The notes under the pieces: generated by a model
What the model was told of the DNA's origin: nothing
Databases searched by the model: none
The model's input: the letters and a program-made list of their open reading frames with translations, nothing else
Program-made: the position numbers and the translations under genes
Assembly: GCA_012932865.1 (NCBI GenBank)
Contig: SAXG01000097.1
Coordinates: 58,536 to 122,535 of the forward strand
Direction: 5' to 3'
DNA: 64,000 bases
Origin: Amylostereum areolatum
Taxonomy: Eukaryota > Basidiomycota > Agaricomycetes > Russulales > Stereaceae
In this document: piece by piece, positions 1-11,194 of the stretch
Numbering within the stretch: the first letter of the stretch is position 1
How the letters are laid out: each line of letters starts with the position of its first letter

Positions 1-1005
1 GGGTATTGCAAACTCGACAGCGGTGGTGGGGGCAATGACGAAATAAAGGGTGATGTCGAGGAAGACGGTGACGTGTTCCTCCCAATATAAGGATTCCAGG
101 GTTTGCGGAAGGTTGAAGGAGGCGGGAGCGTAGACTCGACTTCGGAGTGGATCGATGACGTGTGAAAAAACGTCTGCTAGTTTGAGGGTGCGTAGACTGT
201 TCATCGACGCGAACATTTCGTTGAGTTGTGTGAATGAGGGAGGGCACGACGGAGCGAGGTCTCGGAGGTCGAGGTGAACCAGATTGCCGTAGGCGGGCGA
301 ATTGTAAGGGAAAAAACATCGTGATAGTGTGAGCTTCGTAAGGCGTGGCTCTCCCGACGTGACAAGACCTTCAGGGAGTAGATGTGCTTCGGATTCAGAT
401 TCGGACATAACGATGGACAGGTTTTCAAGTTGTGGCATAGACTTTCTGGTTAAGATTGAGAGTGTGTCATCTGAGGCCTCCTCGACGTATAGCTGTTTGA
501 TTCGAGCGTGATTTTGTTCGACCATAGTTTCAAGGAGCATTTCTGGAACGAAGGAGAATTTCCTCTACCCAAGGCGAGGGAATGGATGATAGCTCGATAG
601 TGCTCCATAATGAGGAATGCTCTAAAGCCACCTGTTTTTTTTTATGTCATGAGATACCACGGAAAAGAAGGCTGACATATGCCATACCTGACGCCACCTC
701 TGGCAGACCTGCGTCAAGCGAATCCATCCTAGATGAAACCGAGGAGGTGCTTGATAACTCATCCTTCGGTATTGATACGGGGGTTCTTCGTCACGAACAA
801 CCCGGAAGATCTGCAGGAGGAGTTCAGGAAGCAGGCGAGCGACGACGACAAGGAGGTTGCGACGACGGTTGGCGAGTTTAACCAGATCCTGAAGATAGGT
901 AATTTCTTGATCGAGGAATGTACGGGTGACGGAAGGTCCCTCCGAGCTTTCATAGTCTGCTATCCTTGAACGTGTTTGGGAGTACCAGAGCTCTCTAGAG
1001 CGAGG
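1..1005 (-). pseudogene. F-box/LRR-like protein gene, partial at window edge, reading frame broken
   Basis: Read from about 1005 down, the minus strand encodes a coiled start followed by an F-box (LLPELLLQIFRVV, then VCQRWRQ), as in the large agaricomycete F-box/LRR families. A 56-nt intron (687-632, gtatgg...aacag) is excised cleanly and the frame continues VALEHSSLWSTIEL and PWVEEILLRSRNAP, then meets a stop at 532-530. The downstream LRR-like part (MLLETMVEQNHARIKQLYVE to the window edge, no stop) is open in another frame that overlaps the first between about 565 and 530. No splice pair I could find joins the two frames. A small deletion with frameshift is the simplest reading, so this is probably a decayed family member. 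A sequencing error cannot be excluded. The 3' end lies outside the window and no good start codon was identified. Confidence 0.6.
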
Positions 1006-1880
1006 TTAAGTATTGGTACATGCGCCGATATCGCTCGAAGCACGCACCGTTCTTCAGACTGCAGTGCCATCGTGGAATCAAAGTCGATCGGACAGCCGGT
1101 TCATAAGCTTCAAGACCCTGAAATCATACGAGACGTTCTGCGTGAAGACCTGAGGTCAGAGGAGCTTGGAAAGCTTGACATACCTAAATGGCCCAGGCCG
1201 CACAGCCTCACGCTGGTGCCAGTTCTGCAAAGTGTTGTTGTGCGCTCACGAGTAAGGACTAGTTAGAGAGCTTTGTGACATTAGTTATACTGAAACATCG
1301 AGGTAGAGTGTTCAACTGACGATCGGAAGGGAAAGGGGGAGGAGTCGCTGCGATATTATGAAGGTCGCCCAGGAGTCGCCTCGTGCGATGAGGGAGCACC
1401 GAAGCGCGAACTTGGTTCTATCTTGAGCTCGAAAGTTCGCCTGCTTGGGGTACTCAAAATCATATGCGTTTGCCTCCACTCTTGTAGCAGACACGACGTT
1501 CGGAGGAGAGGATAGTTGCTCCAGCAGAGTCCTGCAGAGTCCAGCTCCAGCCGCCGTTCGCTCAATGCGATATCACCAAATGTGGCCACGTCGGGATTAG
1601 TCATCCCGCGGCGGCGGCGATATTCGAATGAAGTTCTTCTAAGTTTCTTCTGCATCATCTTTATCCACGCACAGCGATCTGGAGCCCTTTACGGTTGCTC
1701 GTCAAGCCCCTTGTACGGAAAAACTCCTTTCTACGGTCGGATGTTCAAGATTAAGTCGCGTGGCACGCGACCTCTTCGCCTTCAATCGCATTGAACAGTG
1801 GAAGCACCTTGTTCCCCGCGTGACGACGTTTGTAGATGCAAGGCGGGCCGTCGCGATGTCACCTGCGAGGGTATATCTCT
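1006..1880. other. Intergenic stretch, no supported gene
   Basis: Short open frames exist on both strands (for example minus 1658-1356, 100 codons), but none shows a recognisable domain, good splice context or a neighbour relationship. It holds the upstream side of the F-box gene and the promoter of the glycosidase. Confidence 0.5.
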
Positions 1881-1886
1881 TATAAA
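1881..1886 (+). promoter_or_regulatory. TATA box of the glycosidase gene
   Basis: TATAAA lies 55 nt before the ATG at 1941, inside gtatatctcttataaac. This spacing is normal for a fungal core promoter. Confidence 0.5.
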
Positions 1887-1940
1887 CGAAGGCAAGGGAC
1901 TGGGTGAAGGTACGTTTTTGAAGTTCCTTTGTGCTGCGTC

Positions 1941-4249
1941 ATGCTTAAACTTTCCCTCTGGTTAGCGGTGTCTTCGTTCGCAAAAGCGGTCATCGACCGT
2001 CGCGCCGTGGTGTCGCGTTACAATCCTGTTCGGACCACTACCTCCAATTTTACCACCGCTACCACCCCCATGCAAGTAGGAAACGGCAATTTTGCATTCG
2101 GCGCCGACTTCACGGGCCTACAAACCTTCCTTCCATTCGCGACAATGTCATCTTGGGGGTGGAAAAACGACACTCTTCCAGCCAATACAACGTGGGACGA
2201 CGTGGAGAATTATCAAGGAGTTAGCTGGGATAATCATGGACGGCCGGTGCAATACGACTTCGGTGGAGATGCGCTCATCCAGCAGTGGTTGATTTCGAAT
2301 CCCAATCGCGCCAACCTCGCTCGTGTCGGACTCTTGTTTAGGTCCTCGGATGGAGAACCCCTCAATAGTACGGATGCCGATGTCGCCGATGTTTCCCAAA
2401 GTTTGGACCTCTGGTCTGGGACGCTGTCGAGCCTGTTCACGTTCGACAATCAATCTGTCACGGTCAATACATCCTGCGCCCAAGACAGCGACACTATCTC
2501 CGTTTCGATATCCTCTCCTCTTCTTGGACAGGGCCGACTGGGCCTCTTTCTCGACTTTCCCTGGAATGACGGATCCCAAAAATTCTCCGCACCCTTCGTC
2601 GGAAGTTTCGACGCGACTGCCAACCACACCACATCCCTTGATCTTGGTCCCAATCTTGGATCGAACGTCGTTGCCCAGATCACCCATACGATGGTCAACT
2701 CCACGTTCTTCACCGCCGTCGGAGGCGCCGTTCTCAACATCTCCCGAGATTCGCCCGAAGCCCATCGCTACACTCTACTCCCCGTCAACACGACGGCCGA
2801 CCAACTCGCACTTACCCTATCTTTTTCGCCCAACAACATTACCACCATTCCAGAGGTTCAACAAGTTATCGACTCTTCGACGATTGGGTGGGAAGACTAT
2901 TGGTCCTCTTCTGGTTTTGTCGATGTCGTATCGAGCTCAAGTGATCCCCGTGCAAACGAGCTCCAGCGCCGGGTCGTCCTCTCGCGTTACCTGATGCGCG
3001 TCAATGAAGCCGGGGATAGCCCACCCCAGGAGGTGTGTCGATTTGCCTTATCGTCGCCTCAGAATTGGCTAACTTGACTTCGTTGCAGTCCGGCCTGGTC
3101 AACGACGGCTGGGTGAGATATTCTCCTGTGGCTGAACAACCTGGACCTGACGAGCAACTATAGTATGGCAAATTTCATATGGAGATGTACTTTTGGCATA
3201 GCGCGCACTGGGCATTGTGGAACAACTGGGATCTCCTGCGTCGTTCTAGCTCCATCTACTCCCGCTTTCTCTCCACTTCCATTACCCGTGCCCAAGTGCA
3301 ACAAGGCTGGTCTGCCGGCGCTCGCTGGCCCAAGATGACCGATCCATCGGGACGCTCCTCTCCGGGCGAGATCAACAACTTGCTCATATGGGAGCAGCCC
3401 CATCCACTCGTCTTCGCAGCGTATGAACGGCGCGCCTTCCCTCGAGACCGCAACGTGTTGGGCAAATGGAAGGACGTGATCGAGGCGACGGCGGATTGGA
3501 TGGCTGCGTTCGCGTGGTGGAACGTTTCTACGGGTGTATATGACATTGGCCCACCCATGTACCCCGTTGCAGAGGACACCAACCCGAACGTGACGCGCAA
3601 CCCGGCGTTTGAGCTCGCCTATTGGCGGCTGGGCCTCGACATTGCCCGTGATTGGTTCAACGCGGCGGGAGAGGAGATACCTGAGACATGGACGAACGTG
3701 CAGCAGAATCTCGCGCCCTTACCGGTTGAAGACGGGTTGTATTCCATCTATGAAGACGCACCGGCCGACTTCTGGGATCTGCCTGAGTTTACGAACGACC
3801 ACCCCGCGTTATCGGGTTTGTATGGATGGCTACCACCCACCGCCGACCTAGACCTCACCATCGCCAACGCCACCGCGCACAAAGTATACACGAGCTGGAA
3901 CATCTCGAATTGCTGGGGGTACGTCTACATCTTGATTCTCGGTTTGTCCCGGTGTCCTTACAATGTTTACGACAGGTGGGACTTCCCCATGCTCGCCATG
4001 TCCGCCGCACGACTTGGAGATCGAGAACAAGCCATCGAATGGCTGCTCCACCCACTCTTCCAGTTCGATGATGTTGGGATGCCTGTGGGCGGAATAAGGG
4101 CCCCTACACCTTACTTTCCTGGTTCGGGTGCCTTGCTGTATTCCATCGCGATGATGGCCAAGGGGTGGGACGGCAGTACAGGAATGGCACCGGGTTTCCC
4201 GAGAGACGGTTGGTCGGTGCAGGTGGAGGGTCTTGCAGCTGCATTATGA
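1941..4249 (+). CDS. Secreted six-hairpin-type glycoside hydrolase
   Basis: Exons are 1941-3032, 3089-3112 (24 nt, SGLVNDGW), 3164-3918 and 3976-4249. The ATG at 1941 gives a signal peptide (MLKLSLWLAVSSFAKA), whereas an in-frame TTG at 1929 is not a eukaryotic start. The protein of about 714 residues has an N-terminal beta-rich half with many N-glycosylation sequons. Its C-terminal half has the helical pattern of (alpha/alpha)6 glycosidases: HWALWNNWDLL, GWSGARWPKM-like, SSPGEINNLLIWEQPHP and YFPGSGALLYSIAMMA. This resembles uncharacterised fungal six-hairpin enzymes distantly related to GH65/GH95. The last intron (3919-3975, 57 nt) keeps the frame open and could be mistaken for coding; splicing it gives NCWGWDFPM. 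The substrate is unknown. It is probably secreted and acts on plant or fungal wall sugars, but I cannot assign a CAZy family by eye. Confidence 0.8.
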
Positions 4250-4776
4250 AGATACGACATGTTACACATATGTTGAGTTGGTGCGTTCTCCCTTCGCTTC
4301 CTATGAATGGCAGTTAACGCTGGCTGGTTTGTCTTTAGGCCTGTGGGACTGTGTGGGAGTGTCACGCATTCCGTACATCGGTCCATTGTACGGCAGTAAC
4401 GTCGCTTGTCTGCGAAGAATCTGAATCCCATGAAAGTGGACGAGCCCTGATAGGACCTGAGGCACCCTACATTGAACTGCATATGACTGCACCTTTGACC
4501 ACAAGATGGACGTGGAAGGTGTAGGTTGCATGTGTACCACCTTCTTTTTGGTCACCAGTCCATCATACCCGACTCTTCCGATGCAAAACTTGTGCAACAT
4601 CCCAGACGAATCCCAACAACAATATCCCATTGTTGTGCCCTGGATCTCGCACGTTTCCGTGGACCGTCAGGCCCGCGAGCACATGCCAATCTCTGGCTGA
4701 TCGGCCGTAGTACCGCGAGAATCGATGAACCCGCCGATTCGCCCGTTCCTGGCCACAACCGTCCCTCGACGCGAGG
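4250..4776. other. Intergenic stretch between glycosidase and sphingomyelinase genes
   Basis: Only short frames without features. It holds the glycosidase 3' region and the sphingomyelinase promoter. Confidence 0.5.
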
Positions 4777-4784
4777 TATATAAA
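4777..4784 (+). promoter_or_regulatory. TATA box of the sphingomyelinase-like gene
   Basis: TATATAAA lies 66 nt before the ATG at 4843. Confidence 0.5.
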
Positions 4785-4842
4785 CGATAGTCATGTCTAG
4801 GCTTGACGATCCTCTCAAGCAGATAATTCGGCTCTGTGCAGG

Positions 4843-7656
4843 ATGAAGCTCTTGCATCCAGTACTTCTCCTCGCCAGCTTCGGCGCCCTCGGCGGTCGCG
4901 CCTCAATTGTCAACGACATCGTCAACGCCTTGGAGAGCGTCGTGGAATGCGGGGCGTGTCACGACGTCTTGCTACCGCTCGTCCAGACCTTGGCGCATCT
5001 CGGGAACGACGACTTCGTCTCCGCGTTCGCGTCGATCTGCAAGCTAATCGGGGTATGTTCTCTTCGCCTTTGGTTCGTCCTGCAACTGACAGTTCTTCCC
5101 AGGCCGCCGATGACGACGTGTGCGAGGGTGAACTGGCGAGGACGGGTCCGATCATCGCTCATTCACTTCGTTCGTTCAAGGCGAGCGGGACGACCGCGAC
5201 CAAATTTTGCGAGGCCGTGTTCGGGCTCTGCCAGGCAAGTCTCACATTTTCGTCTTGGCCGCGATCGTCACCGTTACCATGTCTTATCTTGGCGTCGTCG
5301 TGGAGTCAACATCAACGCTGACCATAAATCTTCACAACATAGCAACCTGCAGTGACGGCATACAGCGTGCCCTTCTCCTCCTCGGCGCCTTCGAACCCGA
5401 CGCAATTCGTATCGAAGGGCCGCACGCCCTTCCAGGTGGTTCACTTCTCGGACGTGCACATCGACAGGAGCTACACGGTACGCGAGCTTCATGTATGCGC
5501 TTAGGGACCGCGTTTCTCATTTCCTGTGTATTTGGACGTTTAGGTTGGCGCGGAAGCAAGCTGCACGAAGCCGATCTGCTGCCGCAACTTTGCGGACCAC
5601 ACGGGCGCTGTGACGACCGCAGCGCAACCGTTTGGCAACTCCAAGTGCGATAGCCCTGTTGACCTCGCCGCGAGCTTTTTGAGCGCGGTTGGCACGATCG
5701 GGAAAGGCGCGAAGTTCGCCATCTTCACCGGAGACGTGGAAGAAGGTGGGTTCTTCCGCACGGATCGGGACTTGGAGCTGGCTAACGCGCCTTTGGGACG
5801 CAGGCGATACGTGGTTGGTAGACAAGGCGTGAGTTTCTCTTTGCCACCGGTGCGACTTCAGGACTGACTGACTGGGTTGGCAGCGATGTGACGGCAGATC
5901 TCAAAGCCTTCAATGATCAGCTGGCGAGCGCGATCAGCCTGCCCGTGTACCCAGCCATTGGTGAGCAGTTTTCAATCCCGGGATGTTTCTCATTTCTGAC
6001 TTTGCTTCCAGGAAATCAGTACGGCTCGTCATCTCTCGTGCGTCAGATGTGAACCGCTAACCTGTCCGTATAGCGATGCGGCACCCGTCAATAGCTTCCC
6101 TCGGAGCACCACCAAGACCACCATCGACTCGCAATGGGTGTTCGACACACAAGGGGCTGGGTGGGAGGTAAGGGAGCTACTCTCTACGGCTATGATAGTG
6201 ACGTTAAAGGCACCGTTTGTAGCAATGGATCGGTGGGGCCGCCGCTGACCAGGTTACCCACACCTCTGGCTCGTACTCCGCCGTCGTTCCCGACACAAAC
6301 CTCCGGTAAAGGAAGTTCGTCTACCGGTGCGGCTTATGGCTGATCCTTACAATAGGATTCTGTCGATGAACACGAACTACTGGTACAAGCAAAAGTAGGT
6401 TTGCATGCTCCTCTTTCTGATATACCTTGCCGAGGTTCTCCGTCCAGCTTCTGGTTGTACGACAGCAAGTCTCAGATGTACGTTCGTCCCACTCACGACC
6501 ACCAAGATAGTGGCTAACAGCGATGTATGTCAGTGCGGACCCGAACGGCCTTTTCGCGTTCATGACCGCGCAGCTTCAGGCGGCTGAGGATGCTGGCCAG
6601 CGTGTGTGGATCACGGGCCATATTCCCTCCGGAAAATCCGACTTCCCGCACGACCAAGTGAGCCTCCTTCACCCCGATCCTGTGGGCTTCCACATGTTGA
6701 TCGTCCCCGGCTAGTCGAACTACTACGACCAGATCGTTCAGCGGTACAAGAACACGATCGCCGCTCAGTTCTTTGGACACAGTCACAAGGTACATCCCAG
6801 AGTTAACCATCGAGAAAAGCTGATGGTTGACACACTTTCCAGGACGAGTTCGAGATTGCCTACTCGGACTGGAGCAACAAGAATGCGGACACTGCCGATA
6901 GCATTCTGTTCGTCGCGCCTGCGCTCACGCCAACCAGTACGTGCATATCAGTACCTCGGGGAGTTCTTTCGCTGACACGGGAGGTCGATAGGCGGAAACC
7001 CGGCTTTCAAGGTGTACGACGTCGACCCCGATACCTATGAGGTGATGGACATGAAGGTTTACTACAGTACGTGAGCCGTGCTTTCTTCACCTGAAATGGT
7101 TTTGCTGATGTTCGCACCAGCTGACGTCTCCGCCCCGAGCTTCCAGACTTCGCGTACGTTGATCCTTTCTGCTCCGCAGCCCAGCCCACTCACGGTCAAC
7201 CCAGCTACCTGGGGGCTCTACTATTCTGCGCGCGACACTTGGGGTCCTCTCGTTGGCCTCAGTGCCTCCGCCCCGCTCGACGCGTCCTTCTGGCACAAAC
7301 TCACGGAGGTCTTCGAAACGAACAGCACCGCGTTCCAGCTGTACAACACGCACCTCACCCGCGGGGGGAAAGTGTCGACGTGCGACGGCGCGTGCGCGAC
7401 GAAGGCGATCTGCAACATGCGCGCGGCGCGGGCGGAGAATAGCTGCGTGCGTGTTCCCCGTTCCGCGTGATCGTGCGATGAAGTCGGAGACTGATGCCGC
7501 CCTCTGCAGGATGTAACGACCCCTGGTATCAGCTTCAAGAGAGGGCTGGACAAGCATGCGCATGTGGAGGACGACGCGTGCGAGGGCGGGGCGATTGGCA
7601 GCATCATGCGGAACATGGTCGGTGGCAGGAGACTGGTCTTCAACGACGAGCAGTGA
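4843..7656 (+). CDS. Acid sphingomyelinase-like phosphodiesterase
   Basis: This is an eighteen-exon gene. A signal peptide (MKLLHPVLLLASFGALGGRA) is followed by a saposin-B-like domain with paired cysteines (VECGACHD, ICKLIG, DDVCEGEL, FCEAVFGLC) and then a calcineurin-type phosphoesterase domain. Metal-ligand motifs of the acid sphingomyelinase family are all present: HFSDVHIDRSY, FTGDVEEGD, GNHD, WITGHIPSG and FGHSH. Family members hydrolyse sphingomyelin-type lipids to ceramide in the lysosome/vacuole or outside the cell. Sphingomyelin itself is rare in fungi, so the natural substrate may be another phosphosphingolipid. The intron at 5235-5342 is GC-AG, and a 7-nt exon (6012-6018) supplies most of the GNHD motif. 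The C-terminus carries extra cysteines (about positions 7378-7443 and 7580), as in the family's C-terminal domain. Confidence 0.9.
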
Positions 7657-7752
7657 ACTCGGGCTACATTATCTTGCATTATGGGGTCTCTTTGTCGATT
7701 TTTACGGCTCTGCTGCCCTACTTGCGCATATACCCTTTCCGTGCCCTGCCTG

Positions 7753-7759
7753 TATAAAA
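7753..7759 (+). promoter_or_regulatory. TATA box and pyrimidine-rich leader of TPI gene
   Basis: TATAAAA lies about 150 nt before the TPI ATG. It is followed by a strongly CT-rich stretch (about 7825-7905), an arrangement typical of highly expressed fungal glycolytic genes. Confidence 0.55.
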
Positions 7760-7911
7760 TAATCGAGGGTTTTCAGTCATATAAATCTTATCCGATCCCG
7801 AGGAGCCTCGTCATCTCCGAAAATCCCGCAACCTCTCCTTCATCCCGACCACAACCTCTTTCCTCCTTGCTCCTCCTCCAACTCCCACCCACCTCTTTCT
7901 TGATCTTCACT

Positions 7912-8977
<1,066 letters not shown>

Positions 8978-9349
8978 GTGGAGGGGGTTGCGTGTACGGA
9001 AGAGAAGCAGGCTGTACAAGTGTAATGATACGTTCGCAAGCAAAGATTTAGATCATCTGCTCTACCCTCTCGCGCACGCTCCCCCGAAGCGGTCCCTCAG
9101 CGAGGAGCCCACGCGGCTTCGACGGGGGTCGAAGGACCGCACGCCAGAAACAAGCGAGCACGGGTGGTAGGCCTGTTTGGGGCTGCGAGAGGGGCCATGC
9201 TCTGCACCCATACGTGGGGGTGTGGGACCTGGGCGTCCCCAAAGCTGATGAGTGTAGACGTGAGCGAAGTGCACGAGCAGCAGCAGCAGGAATCGAAACC
9301 GGGCGCGCACGTACAGTAGTACATATCGCCCAAATGGCCAGCGCGATTC
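8978..9349. other. Intergenic, convergent 3' ends
   Basis: About 370 nt between TPI (+) and the coiled-coil gene (-). Nothing recognisable beyond 3' untranslated sequence. Confidence 0.5.
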
Positions 9350-10609
9350 TCACCGCGTCACCTGCGCCGCCATGCTCGACACGCTCAGAAACGCCTCCAG
9401 CAGCGCAGGGACCACGAACGGCTCCCGCCCCTCCGTCCGCACCCGCTCGACCGCGCGCGCAAACCGCGCGTTCTCCTCCTGCAGCCGCGCCTCCGCGTCC
9501 CTGCACCCGGCCGTCTCGGCGTCGATCTGCGCACGCAGGTGCGCGACCCGCGTCTCCACGGCCGCCATGGCGTCTATGCAGGATCGGCGTGAGCACCGAG
9601 CACTCATCGCGGCGAAGGCGGAGAGCGGACGCTCACCGAGGATGTCGCCGTCGGTCGATGGGGCGCTCTTGGCGTTGCCGATCGCCTGCAGCCGCTGGCG
9701 AACCGTGCTCGCCGTGTCCTCCGCCCGCGCGAGCCGTTCCCGCAGATCGCGCAGCGTGCGATCCTGGCCCGTCTCCCGACCGCCCGTGTTGAGCAACACC
9801 AGCTGCGCGCGCAGGGCGTTTGCGCGTCCGGCGGACGCGTCCGCTTCGTCCTCGAGCCGCTGGATGTCGCGCGCGATGCGATCGCGCTGGCGGGAAACGG
9901 CCGCGAAGCGCTGTTGGTGCTCGGTGTGTTGCATGCTCTGGTCGGGGGTGGGGGTGTAGCTTCGGGGGGCGAGGGGGGCGTTTTTCGGGGGAGAGGAATG
10001 GAGAGGGTGGGGTTCGGGAGGATTGGGTGGAGTGGTGCTGTGGAGGGCGAAGCTGCAGTGGCTGTGGGCGCTGATGAGGGCGGAGTCTGGGGGGAGGTGG
10101 TATCTGATAAATCGCACACATGTGTCAGAAAGAAAAAAAAGAACGGAAGAAAAGGGGAGATGCTCACATCGCCAACGTCTCGCTGCGTTCATGTCAGCAC
10201 TCGAAAGATAAAAACAGGGATGGGCCGACGTACTCACATTGACCGGTTCACGAGGTCGTCGGGCGTCACCTTTTCGCACGCCCACCTCAATGTCTTGTCC
10301 AATTGCTGTACCATCCGACCCGCACCGTCAGCTCCATCCGCTGCTTGCGACAGCGCCAACACGCACCGATTCAATGCGAGCGGACGGCCAAAACATGTCC
10401 ACGGCGTTGTCCATCGTGGTGCTCTTGACGATGTGGATCGTCTTCGGCTGGGTGAGGCCGAGCTCCTTTATATCCTTGCGTACGAGGGGTTGCAGAGTGC
10501 GAACCGCCTTCGTGGGCAAGGCTGCACGTATGATGTCGGCCTTCGCATCTCGGTAGACGATGCGGAGGGCGAGGGTGATGTGCTCGCCGTCGCGGGAAAA
10601 GGTGGACAT
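9350..10609 (-). CDS. Uncharacterised coiled-coil protein
   Basis: Exons join well by consensus. The ATG at 10609 opens MSTFSRDGEHITLALRIVYR, and an intron (gtgcgt...ggtacag) follows ARIES. QLDKTLRWACEKVTPDDLVNR follows, then a small exon encoding ETLA and a long exon with a proline-rich linker. Two coiled-coil segments come next, around RQRDRIARDIQRLEDEADA and VETRVAHLRAQIDAETA. The last intron falls after GDIL and the stop is at 9350. The predicted protein is about 330 residues with no signal peptide or membrane segment. The architecture (folded N-terminus, disordered proline linker, C-terminal helices) would suit a structural subunit such as a kinetochore or cytoskeletal protein, but I do not recognise the family and assign no function. 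Confidence 0.6.
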
Positions 10610-11194
10610 GAAGATGAGGAGATAGTATAGCGTGTTGGAGGGTTTATGTGGATTCGAGCATCCTAAGAAAGCCTCTCTGGAGGCGAAGGCGTAGCGCAAA
10701 AGAGCGCAAAGAGGCGAATGGCGATGACCTTCAAAAGTCGGAGGACCGGAATACCCCGAGAGCACGTGATCGTGTTTCTCTGGAACGTTTTCTCCGAGTC
10801 CGAGTCCGAGTCCGAACCACGCAAGTACCGTGAACCAATATGGCGGGCAGTCTCGCCACAAAGAAAGTCTAAGCCCAAACCGACCGAGTACACGATATAT
10901 TCTGCTACATAACATGTCAGCGAAAAGACCGCAGACTACTACAACACACATCCGAGCACACGAAAGTTCGACAAGCACCGGGTCACGGTATCGTACTACG
11001 ACCGACCATAAGCCACAACTACAATTAGTCTAACAACAAACGGGAGCACGAGTCTGAGAGAGACGGCAATAACACTGGCACCTACGCGCGCAGGTCCTGG
11101 ATACATACAATACACCGAGCACGGTCCGTCCCCGCGTCCCAGCCCCACAAGCCCCCGCATAATACACAGTGTCCAGTACACATCCAAGCTCGCC
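10610..11194. other. Intergenic: upstream of coiled-coil gene, downstream of F-box-like gene
   Basis: No gene. Contains a gtccgagtccgagtccg short tandem repeat (about 10797-10815) and a CACGTG site at 10763-10768. Confidence 0.5.

Noticed and set aside
1356..1658. 100-codon minus frame upstream of the F-box gene
   Set aside because: Weak LRR-like flavour only; no F-box, no junctions, no neighbour support.
1929..1940. Upstream TTG as start of the glycosidase
   Set aside because: The ATG at 1941 gives a clean signal peptide; TTG starts are not expected in a basidiomycete.
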